Assembly (NCBI GenBank): GCA_002308575.1
Contig: DBVY01000059.1
Coordinates: 597-16,382, forward strand
DNA length: 15,786 nucleotides
Direction of reading: 5' to 3'
Source: Christensenella sp. UBA1252
GTDB lineage: Bacteria > Bacillota > Clostridia > Christensenellales > CAG-1252
In this document: positions 8,192 to 15,364 of the stretch, one piece after another
Numbering within the stretch: the stretch's first letter is position 1
Layout: every line of letters begins with the position of its first letter
Translations under genes and position numbers: made by a program
Notes under the pieces: generated by a model
What the model was told of the DNA's origin: nothing
Databases searched by the model: none
The model's input: the letters and a program-made list of their open reading frames with translations, nothing else

Positions 8192-8197
8192 CACCTC
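8192..8197 (-). promoter_or_regulatory. Ribosome binding site of rpmE
   Basis: GAGGTG on the minus strand, 8 nt before the ATG at 8183, sets the L31 start. Confidence 0.8.
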
Positions 8198-8220
8198 GTA
8201 GGATTACTTTATGTACTGTT

Positions 8221-8249
8221 ATTATACTTTCGCGCAAAATACAAGTCAA
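8221..8249 (-). promoter_or_regulatory. rpmE: Consensus sigma-A promoter of rpmE
   Basis: TTGACT at 8249-8244, a 17-nt spacer and TATAAT at 8226-8221 (minus strand) make an almost perfect housekeeping promoter. The predicted start near 8214 leaves a leader of about 31 nt. Upstream lie a 12-bp palindrome and an AT-rich inverted repeat, which could act as an operator or UP-like element. Confidence 0.88.
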
Positions 8250-8261
8250 CGATTTTTCGCC

Positions 8262-8297
8262 ATTTGCGCAAATTTATTTATATATTTTAATAAATAA
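8262..8297. repeat. Palindrome ATTTGCGCAAAT and adjacent AT-rich inverted repeat upstream of rpmE
   Basis: Positions 8262-8273 form the perfect 12-bp palindrome ATTTGCGCAAAT, 12 nt upstream of the rpmE -35. Directly beyond it, TTATTTAT (8274-8281) and ATAAATAA (8290-8297) form an inverted repeat with an 8-nt gap. Possible roles are a repressor site, an A/T-rich promoter-activating element, or simply the tail of the upstream transcription unit. It does not match the Bacillus Zur box as I know it. Confidence 0.5.
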
Positions 8298-8347
8298 GAC
8301 GAAAAGCGACGGGTTCCGACCTTTTTCGCGAACGAAACAACTCTTTT

Positions 8348-10681
8348 TCAATACAAAAGGCTGAAATACAACCCCAGCCCTTTCAAAGCGTTTTGGACGA
8401 TAAACAAAAGCGCGACGGAGAAGATCGCGCCGAGCACGGCGGACGAAAGGATCACGATCGCATTTTCGAAAGCGAGGATCTTTATTCTGTCCGATCTGCC
8501 TGCGCCGACCGCCGCCAAGATCTCGAATTCGCGCTTTCTGTCGCGCAAGGACGCAAGAAGCGCGTTCGCATAGCCGATCGCGGCGAACGCGATCACGAGG
8601 ACGTTAAAGAATTTAAAAATACGCAAGTACGAACGGGCGAGCGAAGTTACGTACGCAAAAACGTCCTTTACGCGCGTCACCGCTCCGATCAAAGAATATT
8701 TTTCGGACAGACGGTCGAAAACCTTTTCCCCGTCCGTTCCCGCCAAACAGGCGTTCGGAGAAACGCCGAGCCCCGACAGATCGGTAAATACGATCGTGAT
8801 CGGCGTATCGGTCAATGCGGCTACGGTAAAAGGCACGTACTCCCCGTTCAATTTGACGGCGAAAGGATCTCCGACGTTCAATCCGCGCTTCAATGCGAAA
8901 CCGCGACTGACCGCCGCTTTGCGCGAGCCCGCGATCTCCTCAAAACGAAAACCGAACGCTCCGAGATCGAGCGCGGCGGTCGCTTCCTGCGCGCGCACGG
9001 CAACGAGCGTCACCGTTCCGTCGCCGCCTTCGATCGCGCATTTGGTTTCGAGATAGGCAAGATAGGCGCCGCGCACTCCCTCTTCCGCCCGAAGCGAATC
9101 GAGAACGACGGGCGCGTCGCCCTCGGCACAAGTTACGAGAACGTCCGTTTTAAAGAGTTTATCGAAAGAAACGAGCTGGCTCTCCGCCTCAAAGCAGAGA
9201 GCGGCGACCGTTACGACCGCCGCGACGGAAACCGCGAAAATACGTGCGCCCGAATAGGCGTGCTTTTGCTTATGCGAAGCGGACGCCGCCACGTACAAAG
9301 CACCGACCTTTCCCCCTTTCGCAACACGCATCACGAGCTCGCCGACTCCACGGACGGCAAGCGGTGCCAAAGCCAAGATCAGGGCGAAAGCGGACAAAAA
9401 CGCAAAGGCACCGAGCACGAGCGAAAACCGCGGCGCGGCAAACGCAAGCGCCAGCAAAAAAGCAAGGAAAACGATCGCGCCGACAAGCGCGGGGAAAGCA
9501 CGTTCGCGCGCAACGGGCGTTGAGAAATGCAACGCGTCGTATAGCGACGTTCCGGACAGGCGCAGGATCGGAACGAGAGAAGAAAGGAACGCGAGCGCCA
9601 CTCCGAACAGCATTCCGAAAAGACAGATCAGCGGCCCGACCGAGATCGCGCCCGCCGAGAAAGAACCGACTGCGGAAAACAAAGCGGCAACGCCGAACGA
9701 AAGCCCGATGCCCGCCGCAGAACCGAACACGGCGTACAAAAGGATCTCCGCCGCAAGATAGCCGAACAGTTGGGTGCGCGTTGCCCCTGCGCTCATAAAC
9801 AGCGAGCAAAGCGAGATCCTGTTTTTCATAACGAGAGAAACGGCGCTGTAAATCAAAACCGCACCGATCGCCGCCACGAGCGAAGCGATCACGGCAAGAA
9901 GCGCGCTTTGGTAGGAAAGGGTCGTTTCCACGTTTTCTTCGTTTACGGGAGAAGCGAAAGTAAAGCTCGGCGCGTCCGCGGCGAGTTTATCGGTCGCACC
10001 CTTACGATCCAGCCCGAGCGCTTCGATCTTTTGTGCGGAAAAATCAATAAAAAACTTATTGTAAACCGTAACGCCGTCCCCAAGCGAAACGAGTCTTGAA
10101 GCCACATTTTCGGAAACGAGGATATCCGAGGACAAAAAGACGCCTTCTTCTTCCGCGAACGCGATCGCGGTCAGCGTCACCTTTTGATTTCCGCCATAAC
10201 GTGAAAGGACGAAATTACCGCCGAGGGCAACGCCGATCTTCTCGGCGAAGGACGCGGAAAGGACAGCCCCCGTTCTGGAAGACGCGATCTCGCCTTTCGA
10301 AACGGAAACGGGATTATATTCGGAAAGATCGGAAAAATCGGCGGAATAGATCCGCGCGAAAGAATCGCTCGACGCCGACGCCGACGCATAGAAAAAATAG
10401 CCCGCATGAAGCGCGCCGACGTCTTCCGCCGCCGCCTTCAACTTCTCATATTCCGTCGAACCGCCCGTCAGATAAAACGCTTCATCCTCGCCCGCGTAAA
10501 CCGCTTCTATCTCGGAGCGACCCGAAAAGGAGCGATAGGAGCGGATCGCTTCCCGCTCGATCGAATCGCGGAGAGCGATCGCGGAAAGAAAGGTCGCGAC
10601 CGCAAGCGCGACGGTCAAAACGATCAAGATAGGCTCGCCTATCTTGCGTTTTAGGTTCAAAAAAAGACTTTTCAGGAACAT
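8348..10681 (-). CDS. FtsX-like (MacB-type) ABC transporter permease
   Basis: This 777-residue membrane protein is built as two FtsX-type units. There is an N-terminal transmembrane helix (about 17-37) and a large extracytoplasmic domain (about 40-255). Helices follow near 260-284, 305-337 and 345-371. A linker then leads to more helices (about 396-415, 418-443, 478-497), a second extracytoplasmic domain (about 500-680) and final helices near 687-711 and 740-765. The cytoplasmic loop before the last helix, with RDRKREFEILAAVGAGRSDRIK (713-734), is the typical FtsX coupling loop. The start overlaps the ATPase gene by 10 nt, so the two form one transporter. Such systems export lipids, peptides or antibiotics, or act as mechanotransmitters; the substrate here cannot be told. 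No partner sensor kinase is adjacent. Confidence 0.9.
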   Translation of the reverse strand: MFLKSLFLNLKRKIGEPILIVLTVALAVATFLSAIALRDSIEREAIRSYRSFSGRSEIEAVYAGEDEAFYLTGGSTEYEKLKAAAEDVGALHAGYFFYASASASSDSFARIYSADFSDLSEYNPVSVSKGEIASSRTGAVLSASFAEKIGVALGGNFVLSRYGGNQKVTLTAIAFAEEEGVFLSSDILVSENVASRLVSLGDGVTVYNKFFIDFSAQKIEALGLDRKGATDKLAADAPSFTFASPVNEENVETTLSYQSALLAVIASLVAAIGAVLIYSAVSLVMKNRISLCSLFMSAGATRTQLFGYLAAEILLYAVFGSAAGIGLSFGVAALFSAVGSFSAGAISVGPLICLFGMLFGVALAFLSSLVPILRLSGTSLYDALHFSTPVARERAFPALVGAIVFLAFLLALAFAAPRFSLVLGAFAFLSAFALILALAPLAVRGVGELVMRVAKGGKVGALYVAASASHKQKHAYSGARIFAVSVAAVVTVAALCFEAESQLVSFDKLFKTDVLVTCAEGDAPVVLDSLRAEEGVRGAYLAYLETKCAIEGGDGTVTLVAVRAQEATAALDLGAFGFRFEEIAGSRKAAVSRGFALKRGLNVGDPFAVKLNGEYVPFTVAALTDTPITIVFTDLSGLGVSPNACLAGTDGEKVFDRLSEKYSLIGAVTRVKDVFAYVTSLARSYLRIFKFFNVLVIAFAAIGYANALLASLRDRKREFEILAAVGAGRSDRIKILAFENAIVILSSAVLGAIFSVALLFIVQNALKGLGLYFSLLY

Positions 10682-11337
10682 GTTTCGATCGATCCGTCCT
10701 TGACGAGGATACGGCTGTTGCCGTAAGAGGCGCCCTGCTCGCTGTGCGTAACCTGAACGACGGTCACGCCGAACGTTTTATTGAGATCTTTTAAAAGCTC
10801 CATCACGCCGCGCGCGTTCTCGCTGTCGAGGTTGCCGGTCGGCTCGTCCAAAAAGATCACGTCCGGATCGTGGATCAGCGCGCGCAGGATCGCGGCGCGT
10901 TGTTGCTCGCCGCCGGACAACACGTCCGGATAGGAAGACAGCACGTTCGAAAGACGGGTAAATTCCACGAGTTTTGCGAGCTTTTCCTCATAATCCGCGA
11001 CACGCCCGCCCGCGAGGCGCACGGGGAGCAAAATGTTATCCCGAACGGTCATCGTCGGGACGAGATTAAAGAATTGATACACGAAACCGATCTTCGTGCG
11101 GCGCAAGACCGCAAGCTGTTTTTCGGAAAGCGAGGTGATCTCCGCGTCGCCGATCGTAACGGTTCCGCCGTCCGGTTTGAGGACGCCGCCCATAATCGCG
11201 AGCAACGTGCTTTTTCCGCTTCCGCTTTCGCCCGTGATCGAGAGAAAATCGCCCGCTTTTATCTTGAAAGAAACGGAATGGAGGATCTCTCTTCCGTCAA
11301 AACTTTTTTGGATTCCCGACACTTCGATATTCTTCAT
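10672..11337 (-). CDS. ABC transporter ATP-binding protein, MacB/LolD type
   Basis: This 221-residue ATPase has all motifs in order: Walker A GESGSGKST (36-44), Q-loop glutamine Q88 in FVYQFFNLVPTMTVRDN, signature LSGGEQQR (140-147), Walker B VIFLDEPTGNLDSE (160-173) and the H-loop histidine H198 in VTHSE. The FFNLVPTMTV and EPTGNLD wording is characteristic of the MacB/LolD/FtsE class that works with FtsX-like permeases, matching the overlapping downstream gene. GGCGGAG lies 3 nt before the ATG. The ybaK stop is 9 nt upstream, so the gene is transcribed from the ybaK promoter. Confidence 0.95.
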   Translation of the reverse strand: MKNIEVSGIQKSFDGREILHSVSFKIKAGDFLSITGESGSGKSTLLAIMGGVLKPDGGTVTIGDAEITSLSEKQLAVLRRTKIGFVYQFFNLVPTMTVRDNILLPVRLAGGRVADYEEKLAKLVEFTRLSNVLSSYPDVLSGGEQQRAAILRALIHDPDVIFLDEPTGNLDSENARGVMELLKDLNKTFGVTVVQVTHSEQGASYGNSRILVKDGSIETCS

Positions 11338-11346
11338 ATTCTCCGC

Positions 11347-11811
11347 CTATACGATCAGATCTTTAAAGGTTGCACCCGTAACTCTTTCAAAGGAAGCGGG
11401 CGCCGCTTTCAGGAAAACGCCGAGCTTTCCGGCGCTCGTGTAAATGGAATCGAACAAAATCGCGGTTTCGTCAAACACCGTCGTAAATTGCTTTTTCATA
11501 CCGATCGGACTGCACCCGCCGTGTACGTACCCCGTCAAAGGGAATAGCTTTTTCTGCGGAAGCATCGCCACGCTTTTGACGCCGACCGCTTTCGCGGCTT
11601 TTTTCAAATCGAGCGTTTCGGCGACCGGGATCACGAAGACGTAATACGAAAGATCGGAGCCTTCGGTCACGAGAGTTTTGAAAACGCGCTCTTTTTCCGC
11701 GCCGATCATCGCCGCCGACTCCACGCCGTCTTTCGGAATCGAAGAAAGCCACGTCCCTTCGTACGCCTCTCCCTTTTGTTCCAAAATCCGCATCGCGTTC
11801 GTTTTTTCCAT
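11347..11811 (-). CDS. ybaK: YbaK/EbsC-family aminoacyl-tRNA deacylase (Cys-tRNA(Pro) deacylase-like)
   Basis: This 154-residue editing-domain protein is expected to hydrolyse cysteine mischarged onto tRNA(Pro). Family marks are KTNAMRILEQKG at the N-terminus, the conserved lysine K45 in VFKTL (the catalytic lysine of YbaK), and GYVHGGCSPIGMKK (94-107). The start at 11811 is chosen because the family begins with this KTNAMRIL segment; a longer frame to 11946 would run through the promoter. No Shine-Dalgarno sequence is present. A perfect TTGACA/TATAAT promoter puts the predicted transcription start at about 11812-11811, so the mRNA is probably leaderless. It heads an operon with the ABC ATPase and permease; a functional link with them is not obvious. 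Confidence 0.93.
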   Translation of the reverse strand: MEKTNAMRILEQKGEAYEGTWLSSIPKDGVESAAMIGAEKERVFKTLVTEGSDLSYYVFVIPVAETLDLKKAAKAVGVKSVAMLPQKKLFPLTGYVHGGCSPIGMKKQFTTVFDETAILFDSIYTSAGKLGVFLKAAPASFERVTGATFKDLIV

Positions 11812-11818
11812 ATAAAAA

Positions 11819-11847
11819 ATTATAATATGTATCCTATAATTTGTCAA
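11819..11847 (-). promoter_or_regulatory. Perfect-consensus promoter of ybaK, abutting the start codon
   Basis: TTGACA at 11847-11842, a 17-nt spacer and TATAAT at 11824-11819 (minus strand). Only 7 nt separate the -10 from the ATG at 11811, so transcription should begin at or one base before the A of the start codon. Confidence 0.88.
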
Positions 11848-11850
11848 TAA

Positions 11851-11869
11851 CGCGCGCCCCGAACGCGCG
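11851..11869. repeat. GC-rich inverted repeat between the divergent ybaK and DMT promoters
   Basis: CGCGCG (11851-11856) is repeated as its own complement at 11864-11869 around a 7-nt gap, midway between the two back-to-back -35 elements (11842-11847 and 11886-11891). It could be a shared operator; it could also be a simple low-complexity alternation of C and G. Confidence 0.4.
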
Positions 11870-11885
11870 CGAAAAGCGAAATCGT

Positions 11886-11914
11886 TTGACTTTTTCGGCG
11901 CTTTTTCATACTCT
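11886..11914 (+). promoter_or_regulatory. Probable promoter of the DMT transporter gene, abutting the start codon
   Basis: TTGACT at 11886-11891, a 17-nt spacer and TACTCT at 11909-11914. The -10 keeps only the three most conserved bases (first, second, sixth). The predicted start is at 11921, the A of the ATG. Confidence 0.55.
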
Positions 11915-11920
11915 ATATCT

Positions 11921-12874
11921 ATGGAACGCGCGCTGAACAAAACCAAACTTATTCGCTATTCGATGCTTTTGATCGCCGCCCTGCTTTGGGGCATGGCGTT
12001 CGTCGTTCAGGCAACGGATAAGATCCCTCCTTTTATCTTTACCGCCGTCCGTTCCATGATCGGCGCCGTCGTCCTTTTCCCCGTTGCGCTCCTTTTGGAT
12101 AGAATCAAAGCAAAGCGCGGAGAAAAGCCCGTTTTATCCGCAGAAGAGAGCAAAAAAAGCGTGCGGACGCTGATCCTCGGAGGCGTCTGTTGCGGCGCCG
12201 TTCTCGCCTGCGCGACCAACCTGCAACAGTTCGGAATGCATATGAACCTCGAAGCGGGCAAAGCGGGTTTCATTACCGCGATGTATATCGTTTTGGTGCC
12301 TGTGATCGGATTGTTTACGGGCAAGAAAAGCGGTTTTATCATGTATATTTCCGTTTTGATCGCGGTCGTCGGGCTATATTTTATCTGCGTAAAGGGAAAA
12401 TTTACGATCAATGCGGGAGATCTTTGTTTGATCGGTTGCGCGGTTGCGTTCGCCTGCCATATCGCGGTCGTGGACGCTTTTACGAACAAAACGGACGGCG
12501 TAAAGCTCAGTTGCGCGCAGTTCGTCGTTTGCGGGCTTCTGTCGCTGATCCTCTCCTTGATCTTCGAGCATAAAGCCATCTCCGTTTCACGCATTCTCGC
12601 TTTCTATCCCTCTTTCTTGTATATGGGTATTTGCTCTTGCGGCATCGCCTACACCTTCCAAATCCTCGGGCAAAAGGACACGAATCCGACCGCCGCCTCT
12701 TTGATCATGAGTTTCGAATCCTGCTTTTCCCTTCTCGGCGGCGTAATCTTCCTCGGCGAGCGTTTGACGGCGCGAGAATGGATCGGGTTCTCTCTGATGT
12801 TGATCGCGATAATTTTGACCGAAACGAAGGAACTTTTCGAGAAAAAACCGCTACGAACGGAAGAAAGCCGCTAA
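11921..12874 (+). CDS. DMT superfamily transporter (EamA domains)
   Basis: This is a 317-residue integral membrane protein with about ten hydrophobic segments in two repeats, as in EamA/RhaT-type drug/metabolite transporters. The first repeat begins LIAALLWGMAFVVQ (17-30) and includes PPFIFTAVRSMIGA; the second begins near GDLCLIGCAVAFACHIAVVDA. The closing segment PTAASLIMSFESCFSLLGGVIFLGERLTAREWIG is a strong EamA signature (ALI..E.vfa.l.g...lgE.l...q.iG). Substrates in the family include amino acids and other small metabolites, usually exported; the substrate here is unknown. The start at 11921 is the only ATG that leaves the first helix intact, and it lacks a Shine-Dalgarno sequence. The gene is divergent from ybaK. 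Confidence 0.9.
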   Translation: MERALNKTKLIRYSMLLIAALLWGMAFVVQATDKIPPFIFTAVRSMIGAVVLFPVALLLDRIKAKRGEKPVLSAEESKKSVRTLILGGVCCGAVLACATNLQQFGMHMNLEAGKAGFITAMYIVLVPVIGLFTGKKSGFIMYISVLIAVVGLYFICVKGKFTINAGDLCLIGCAVAFACHIAVVDAFTNKTDGVKLSCAQFVVCGLLSLILSLIFEHKAISVSRILAFYPSFLYMGICSCGIAYTFQILGQKDTNPTAASLIMSFESCFSLLGGVIFLGERLTAREWIGFSLMLIAIILTETKELFEKKPLRTEESR

Positions 12875-12889
12875 CCGCCTTTTTCCGTT
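12856..12889 (+). other. Imperfect stem-loop across the stop codon of the DMT gene
   Basis: AACGGAA plus AAAG (12856-12867, with one extra G) pairs with CTTT plus TTCCGTT (12879-12889), giving an 11-bp stem with one bulge and an 11-nt loop that holds part of the TAA stop. No T-run follows, so it is not a standard terminator. It could slow or protect the 3' end of the transcript, and it ends 2 nt before the next promoter. Confidence 0.35.
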
Positions 12890-12890
12890 A

Positions 12891-12920
12891 TTGACTGAAA
12901 TCGGATTTTTGTGTTATATT
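12891..12920 (+). promoter_or_regulatory. Promoter of the lipoprotein gene, abutting the start codon
   Basis: TTGACT at 12891-12896 and TATATT at 12915-12920 with an 18-nt spacer (or TTATAT with 17). The predicted start is near 12927, 2 nt before the ATG at 12929, with no Shine-Dalgarno sequence between. Confidence 0.75.
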
Positions 12921-12928
12921 ATATAAAT

Positions 12929-14266
12929 ATGAAGCACTTTTTACGCACGCTATCGATCCTTTTGACGGTTCTCGTTCTCGTAACGGGGCTTTTTTCTTGC
13001 GATAAAGAGCGCGAACCCGATGCTTCGACCGACTTAAACGCGCTTTCGCTCGAAGTGACGAGCGCCGCGATCCCCGAAGGGGATACAAACGCGGAAATCG
13101 CGGAAAAATTGCTTTCCGCGCTGACGGAAGCCGGATTCGAAAAAGCGGAGATCGTTGCTTCTTTGCGCGCGCTCAAAGAAAAGGCGAACGGTATCACGGA
13201 CGTACTGATCGGCTTATACGACGGCGCTTTTTCGAAAGAGTCGATAAAAACCGTCTACGTAGCGCTCGGCGCGATCGCGAACGCGGTCAGCCCCGAAAGA
13301 GCGGGCGAGCTCTATTATTCGGTCGCTTCTTCGATCTCGACCGACCTCCCCTATTCCCAAGCGGATTGCCGCAAAGTAGCGTCGCTCCTGTTTGCGCTGA
13401 ATGCGGACCTTGACGACTCCTTCGTTTCGGGCATTTTCAACGACGGGTTATCTTCCGTCGGCACGAAAGAGCTGAACACCCTTTTCCAATCCCTTTCCGC
13501 GTCCCTGATCCAAACGAAAACCATTTCCGACGGCGCGAAAGCGTTTTTATACGAGCAACTGACCCAAGTGATCGACGAATATGAAATTCCTTCCGATTTC
13601 ACGCCCGAGCAGGTTGAAAATATGCTCGCCGTCAAACAGTACTTCAAAGATCTCGCGAAGGTCATCCTCGATCATTTCGAGGCCGCGATCTCGTACGCGT
13701 CCGCCTTTTTCGAAAGCGCATCCGCGCGCCTCGTTCACGGCGGTTCCTACGTCAAAACGGACGAGGTTTTGTACTACGGCTACGTATACGAAACTTGGAA
13801 CGCGACGCAGATAACGAAAGAAGAATACGAAGCGCGCGCGGGCGAATACGACGATTACTTTATGCTCGAAGGCACCGCCTTGGGTTATTACAACGGCGAC
13901 CGCTTCGTCAAGATCCCGAATAAAGACGTAGAACTCGGCGAAAAGGTGTATACGTTGCAGGTCTTGTATCGCGCCTATCAAAAGCTTTCCACTTCCGAGA
14001 AAAATGCGTTCGATCTCTTTGCGGACGCCTGCTGTACCGTCCTTTCAAGGGACGAAGCCTCTCTCTCCGCCTTGCTCAATTTGCCGGCGCACGACCCCGT
14101 CCAAGGCGCCGAAACCGCAACTTGGAGCGAGCTACTCACCGCCCTTTCCACGCTCTCCTCTTTCAATTCTTTGGACGGCGTCACCGTAAACGAATCCCAA
14201 ACGGCTTTCGCCGCGATCGCGGTCTGCGAAAGCTATCTGCGCTATTACTTCCCGCATCTGTTTTGA
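12929..14266 (+). CDS. Predicted lipoprotein of unknown function
   Basis: This is a 445-residue protein with a classic lipoprotein signal: two basic residues, a hydrophobic stretch (residues 8-22) and a lipobox LFSC whose cysteine is C24. The phenylalanine at -2 is slightly unusual. After processing it should be anchored to the outer face of the membrane. The mature part starts with an acidic, Ser/Thr-rich linker, then looks largely helical. Near residues 265-320 there is a tyrosine-rich stretch (YYGYVYETWNATQITKEEYEARAGEYDDYF) that may be a small beta domain. I do not recognise a family. The ATG at 12929 is preferred over an in-frame GTG at 12911 because it gives a normal signal peptide and because the GTG lies inside the promoter. 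The gene stands alone between its promoter and a palindromic terminator. Confidence 0.8.
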   Translation: MKHFLRTLSILLTVLVLVTGLFSCDKEREPDASTDLNALSLEVTSAAIPEGDTNAEIAEKLLSALTEAGFEKAEIVASLRALKEKANGITDVLIGLYDGAFSKESIKTVYVALGAIANAVSPERAGELYYSVASSISTDLPYSQADCRKVASLLFALNADLDDSFVSGIFNDGLSSVGTKELNTLFQSLSASLIQTKTISDGAKAFLYEQLTQVIDEYEIPSDFTPEQVENMLAVKQYFKDLAKVILDHFEAAISYASAFFESASARLVHGGSYVKTDEVLYYGYVYETWNATQITKEEYEARAGEYDDYFMLEGTALGYYNGDRFVKIPNKDVELGEKVYTLQVLYRAYQKLSTSEKNAFDLFADACCTVLSRDEASLSALLNLPAHDPVQGAETATWSELLTALSTLSSFNSLDGVTVNESQTAFAAIAVCESYLRYYFPHLF

Positions 14267-14281
14267 TAAAAACAAAATACA

Positions 14282-14311
14282 AAAAAACGCTACCGATCGG
14301 TAGCGTTTTTT
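14282..14311. terminator. Bidirectional terminator between convergent genes
   Basis: A perfect 30-bp palindrome centred on GATC at 14295-14298: the core arm is ACGCTACC, with A6 on the left and T6 on the right. It begins 15 nt after the lipoprotein stop and ends 19 nt before the stop of the convergent dehydrogenase gene, so it serves both. Confidence 0.93.
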
Positions 14312-14330
14312 CTTTATGATTCACCTTTCG

Positions 14331-15305
14331 TCAACATTTGATCAACGTCTTCAAATAGTTGTTGTCCGCGTCCATCGCTTCGGTAAACGCAACGGGCGCC
14401 GCAAGGAATTCGACCGTTTTATCGATGAGGTTATCGACCTTTACGACCTCGTTCGCAAGCAAATTGATCGCCGCGTTCATATCCGAAGAGCCGTTATTGA
14501 TCCCGACAACGGAGAGCTGCCTGCCCATGATCGCGGAAATATCCGCGGTCAGTTTGCCGACGAACGTGTCGTAGCCGACGATACCGACCTTTCCGCCTTC
14601 CGCGGTCAGCGAGAACGCGAGCTGCGGTTGCTGAGAAGAACGGCATTCGAAGACCGTGCAATCCGCCATTCTGCCGCAGGTGATCTGACGAATACGCTTC
14701 GCCGCATCCTGCTTGGAAGAATTGACCCTGTAATAGATGCCGTAATCGGCGGCGTCTTCGAGCTTTTTATCCGATTTATCGATGATGATCGGGATCGCCT
14801 GATAATAGATCGCAAGTTGGGCGAAGATCAAGCCGAGCGCATTCGCGCCGAGGATCGCAACGTACTGCTCGTGTTTCAGGTCGAGCCGATCCGTCAGCGC
14901 CGCGGCGATCGAGATGTATTCGGCGAAAACGCCCATATCTTCGGTTATGCTTTCGGGCAAGGAATAGACGCATTGCTCGGGAACGACGACGTAATCCGCG
15001 AGATAGCCGTTTTCGTCCACCCCTCTGACTTTAAGCCGACCCTTCGCGTCCTTCATATACGGAGAAAGAAGGACTCTTTCGCCCTTACGGAAACGGCTTC
15101 CGGGGTTCGCTTCGCTGATAAAGCCCGTGGCGATACGACCCGGAACGATCGGGAGCGCAACCTCCGCGGCGCCTTCATACACCGCGATATCGGCGCTCGA
15201 CAAACCGAGCTTCGTTACCTTGACTTTTACATAATCCGGGCGGAGATCCCCCGTTTCTTCTTCCATTGAAAGCGATTTTACGCCAACGACTTTCCAAACT
15301 TTCAT
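14331..15305 (-). CDS. MDR-superfamily (zinc-binding dehydrogenase-like) protein lacking zinc ligands
   Basis: This 324-residue protein has the two-part layout of medium-chain dehydrogenases: a GroES-like N-terminal domain (about 1-125) and a Rossmann domain (about 140-275). Recognisable segments are RFRKGERVLLSP (71-82), ENGYLADYVVVPEQCVYSLPE (98-118) and ILGANALGLIFAQ (151-163), with an acidic D176 after the second strand that suggests NAD rather than NADP. The catalytic zinc positions are changed: the Cys of GxCxxD is S36 (GLSSAD) and the GHE motif reads GRI (56-58). The four structural-zinc cysteines are absent. The Rossmann loop has N155 where the second Gly is usual. It may be a zinc-independent reductase or a non-catalytic homologue. 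AAGGTG lies 4 nt before the ATG. Confidence 0.8.
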   Translation of the reverse strand: MKVWKVVGVKSLSMEEETGDLRPDYVKVKVTKLGLSSADIAVYEGAAEVALPIVPGRIATGFISEANPGSRFRKGERVLLSPYMKDAKGRLKVRGVDENGYLADYVVVPEQCVYSLPESITEDMGVFAEYISIAAALTDRLDLKHEQYVAILGANALGLIFAQLAIYYQAIPIIIDKSDKKLEDAADYGIYYRVNSSKQDAAKRIRQITCGRMADCTVFECRSSQQPQLAFSLTAEGGKVGIVGYDTFVGKLTADISAIMGRQLSVVGINNGSSDMNAAINLLANEVVKVDNLIDKTVEFLAAPVAFTEAMDADNNYLKTLIKC

Positions 15306-15335
15306 ATTGCACCTTTTCGCCTTTCGGCAACGTCT

Positions 15336-15364
15336 ATTATACCACGCCGCCGAAGATAAGTAAA
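15336..15364 (-). promoter_or_regulatory. Promoter of the MDR-family gene
   Basis: TATAAT at 15341-15336 with an upstream TGG (extended -10), a 17-nt spacer and TTTACT at 15364-15359 (minus strand). The predicted start near 15329 gives a leader of about 24 nt carrying an AAGGTG ribosome binding site, unlike the three leaderless promoters to its left. Confidence 0.7.

Noticed and set aside
8298..8347. Candidate terminator after the FtsX-like permease
   Set aside because: CGAAAA and TTTTCG could pair across about 17 nt and a T-rich stretch follows, but the inner bases do not extend the stem, so I do not call it.
8393..9523. Plus-strand open frame of 376 codons opposite the FtsX-like permease
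   Set aside because: Its Arg/Glu/Asp-rich, low-complexity composition is the mirror of Ala/Leu/Ser-rich membrane-protein codons; no ribosome binding site or motif.
13547..13981. Minus-strand open frame opposite the lipoprotein gene
   Set aside because: Shadow frame: the plus-strand gene has a signal peptide, lipobox, promoter and terminator, while this one has none.
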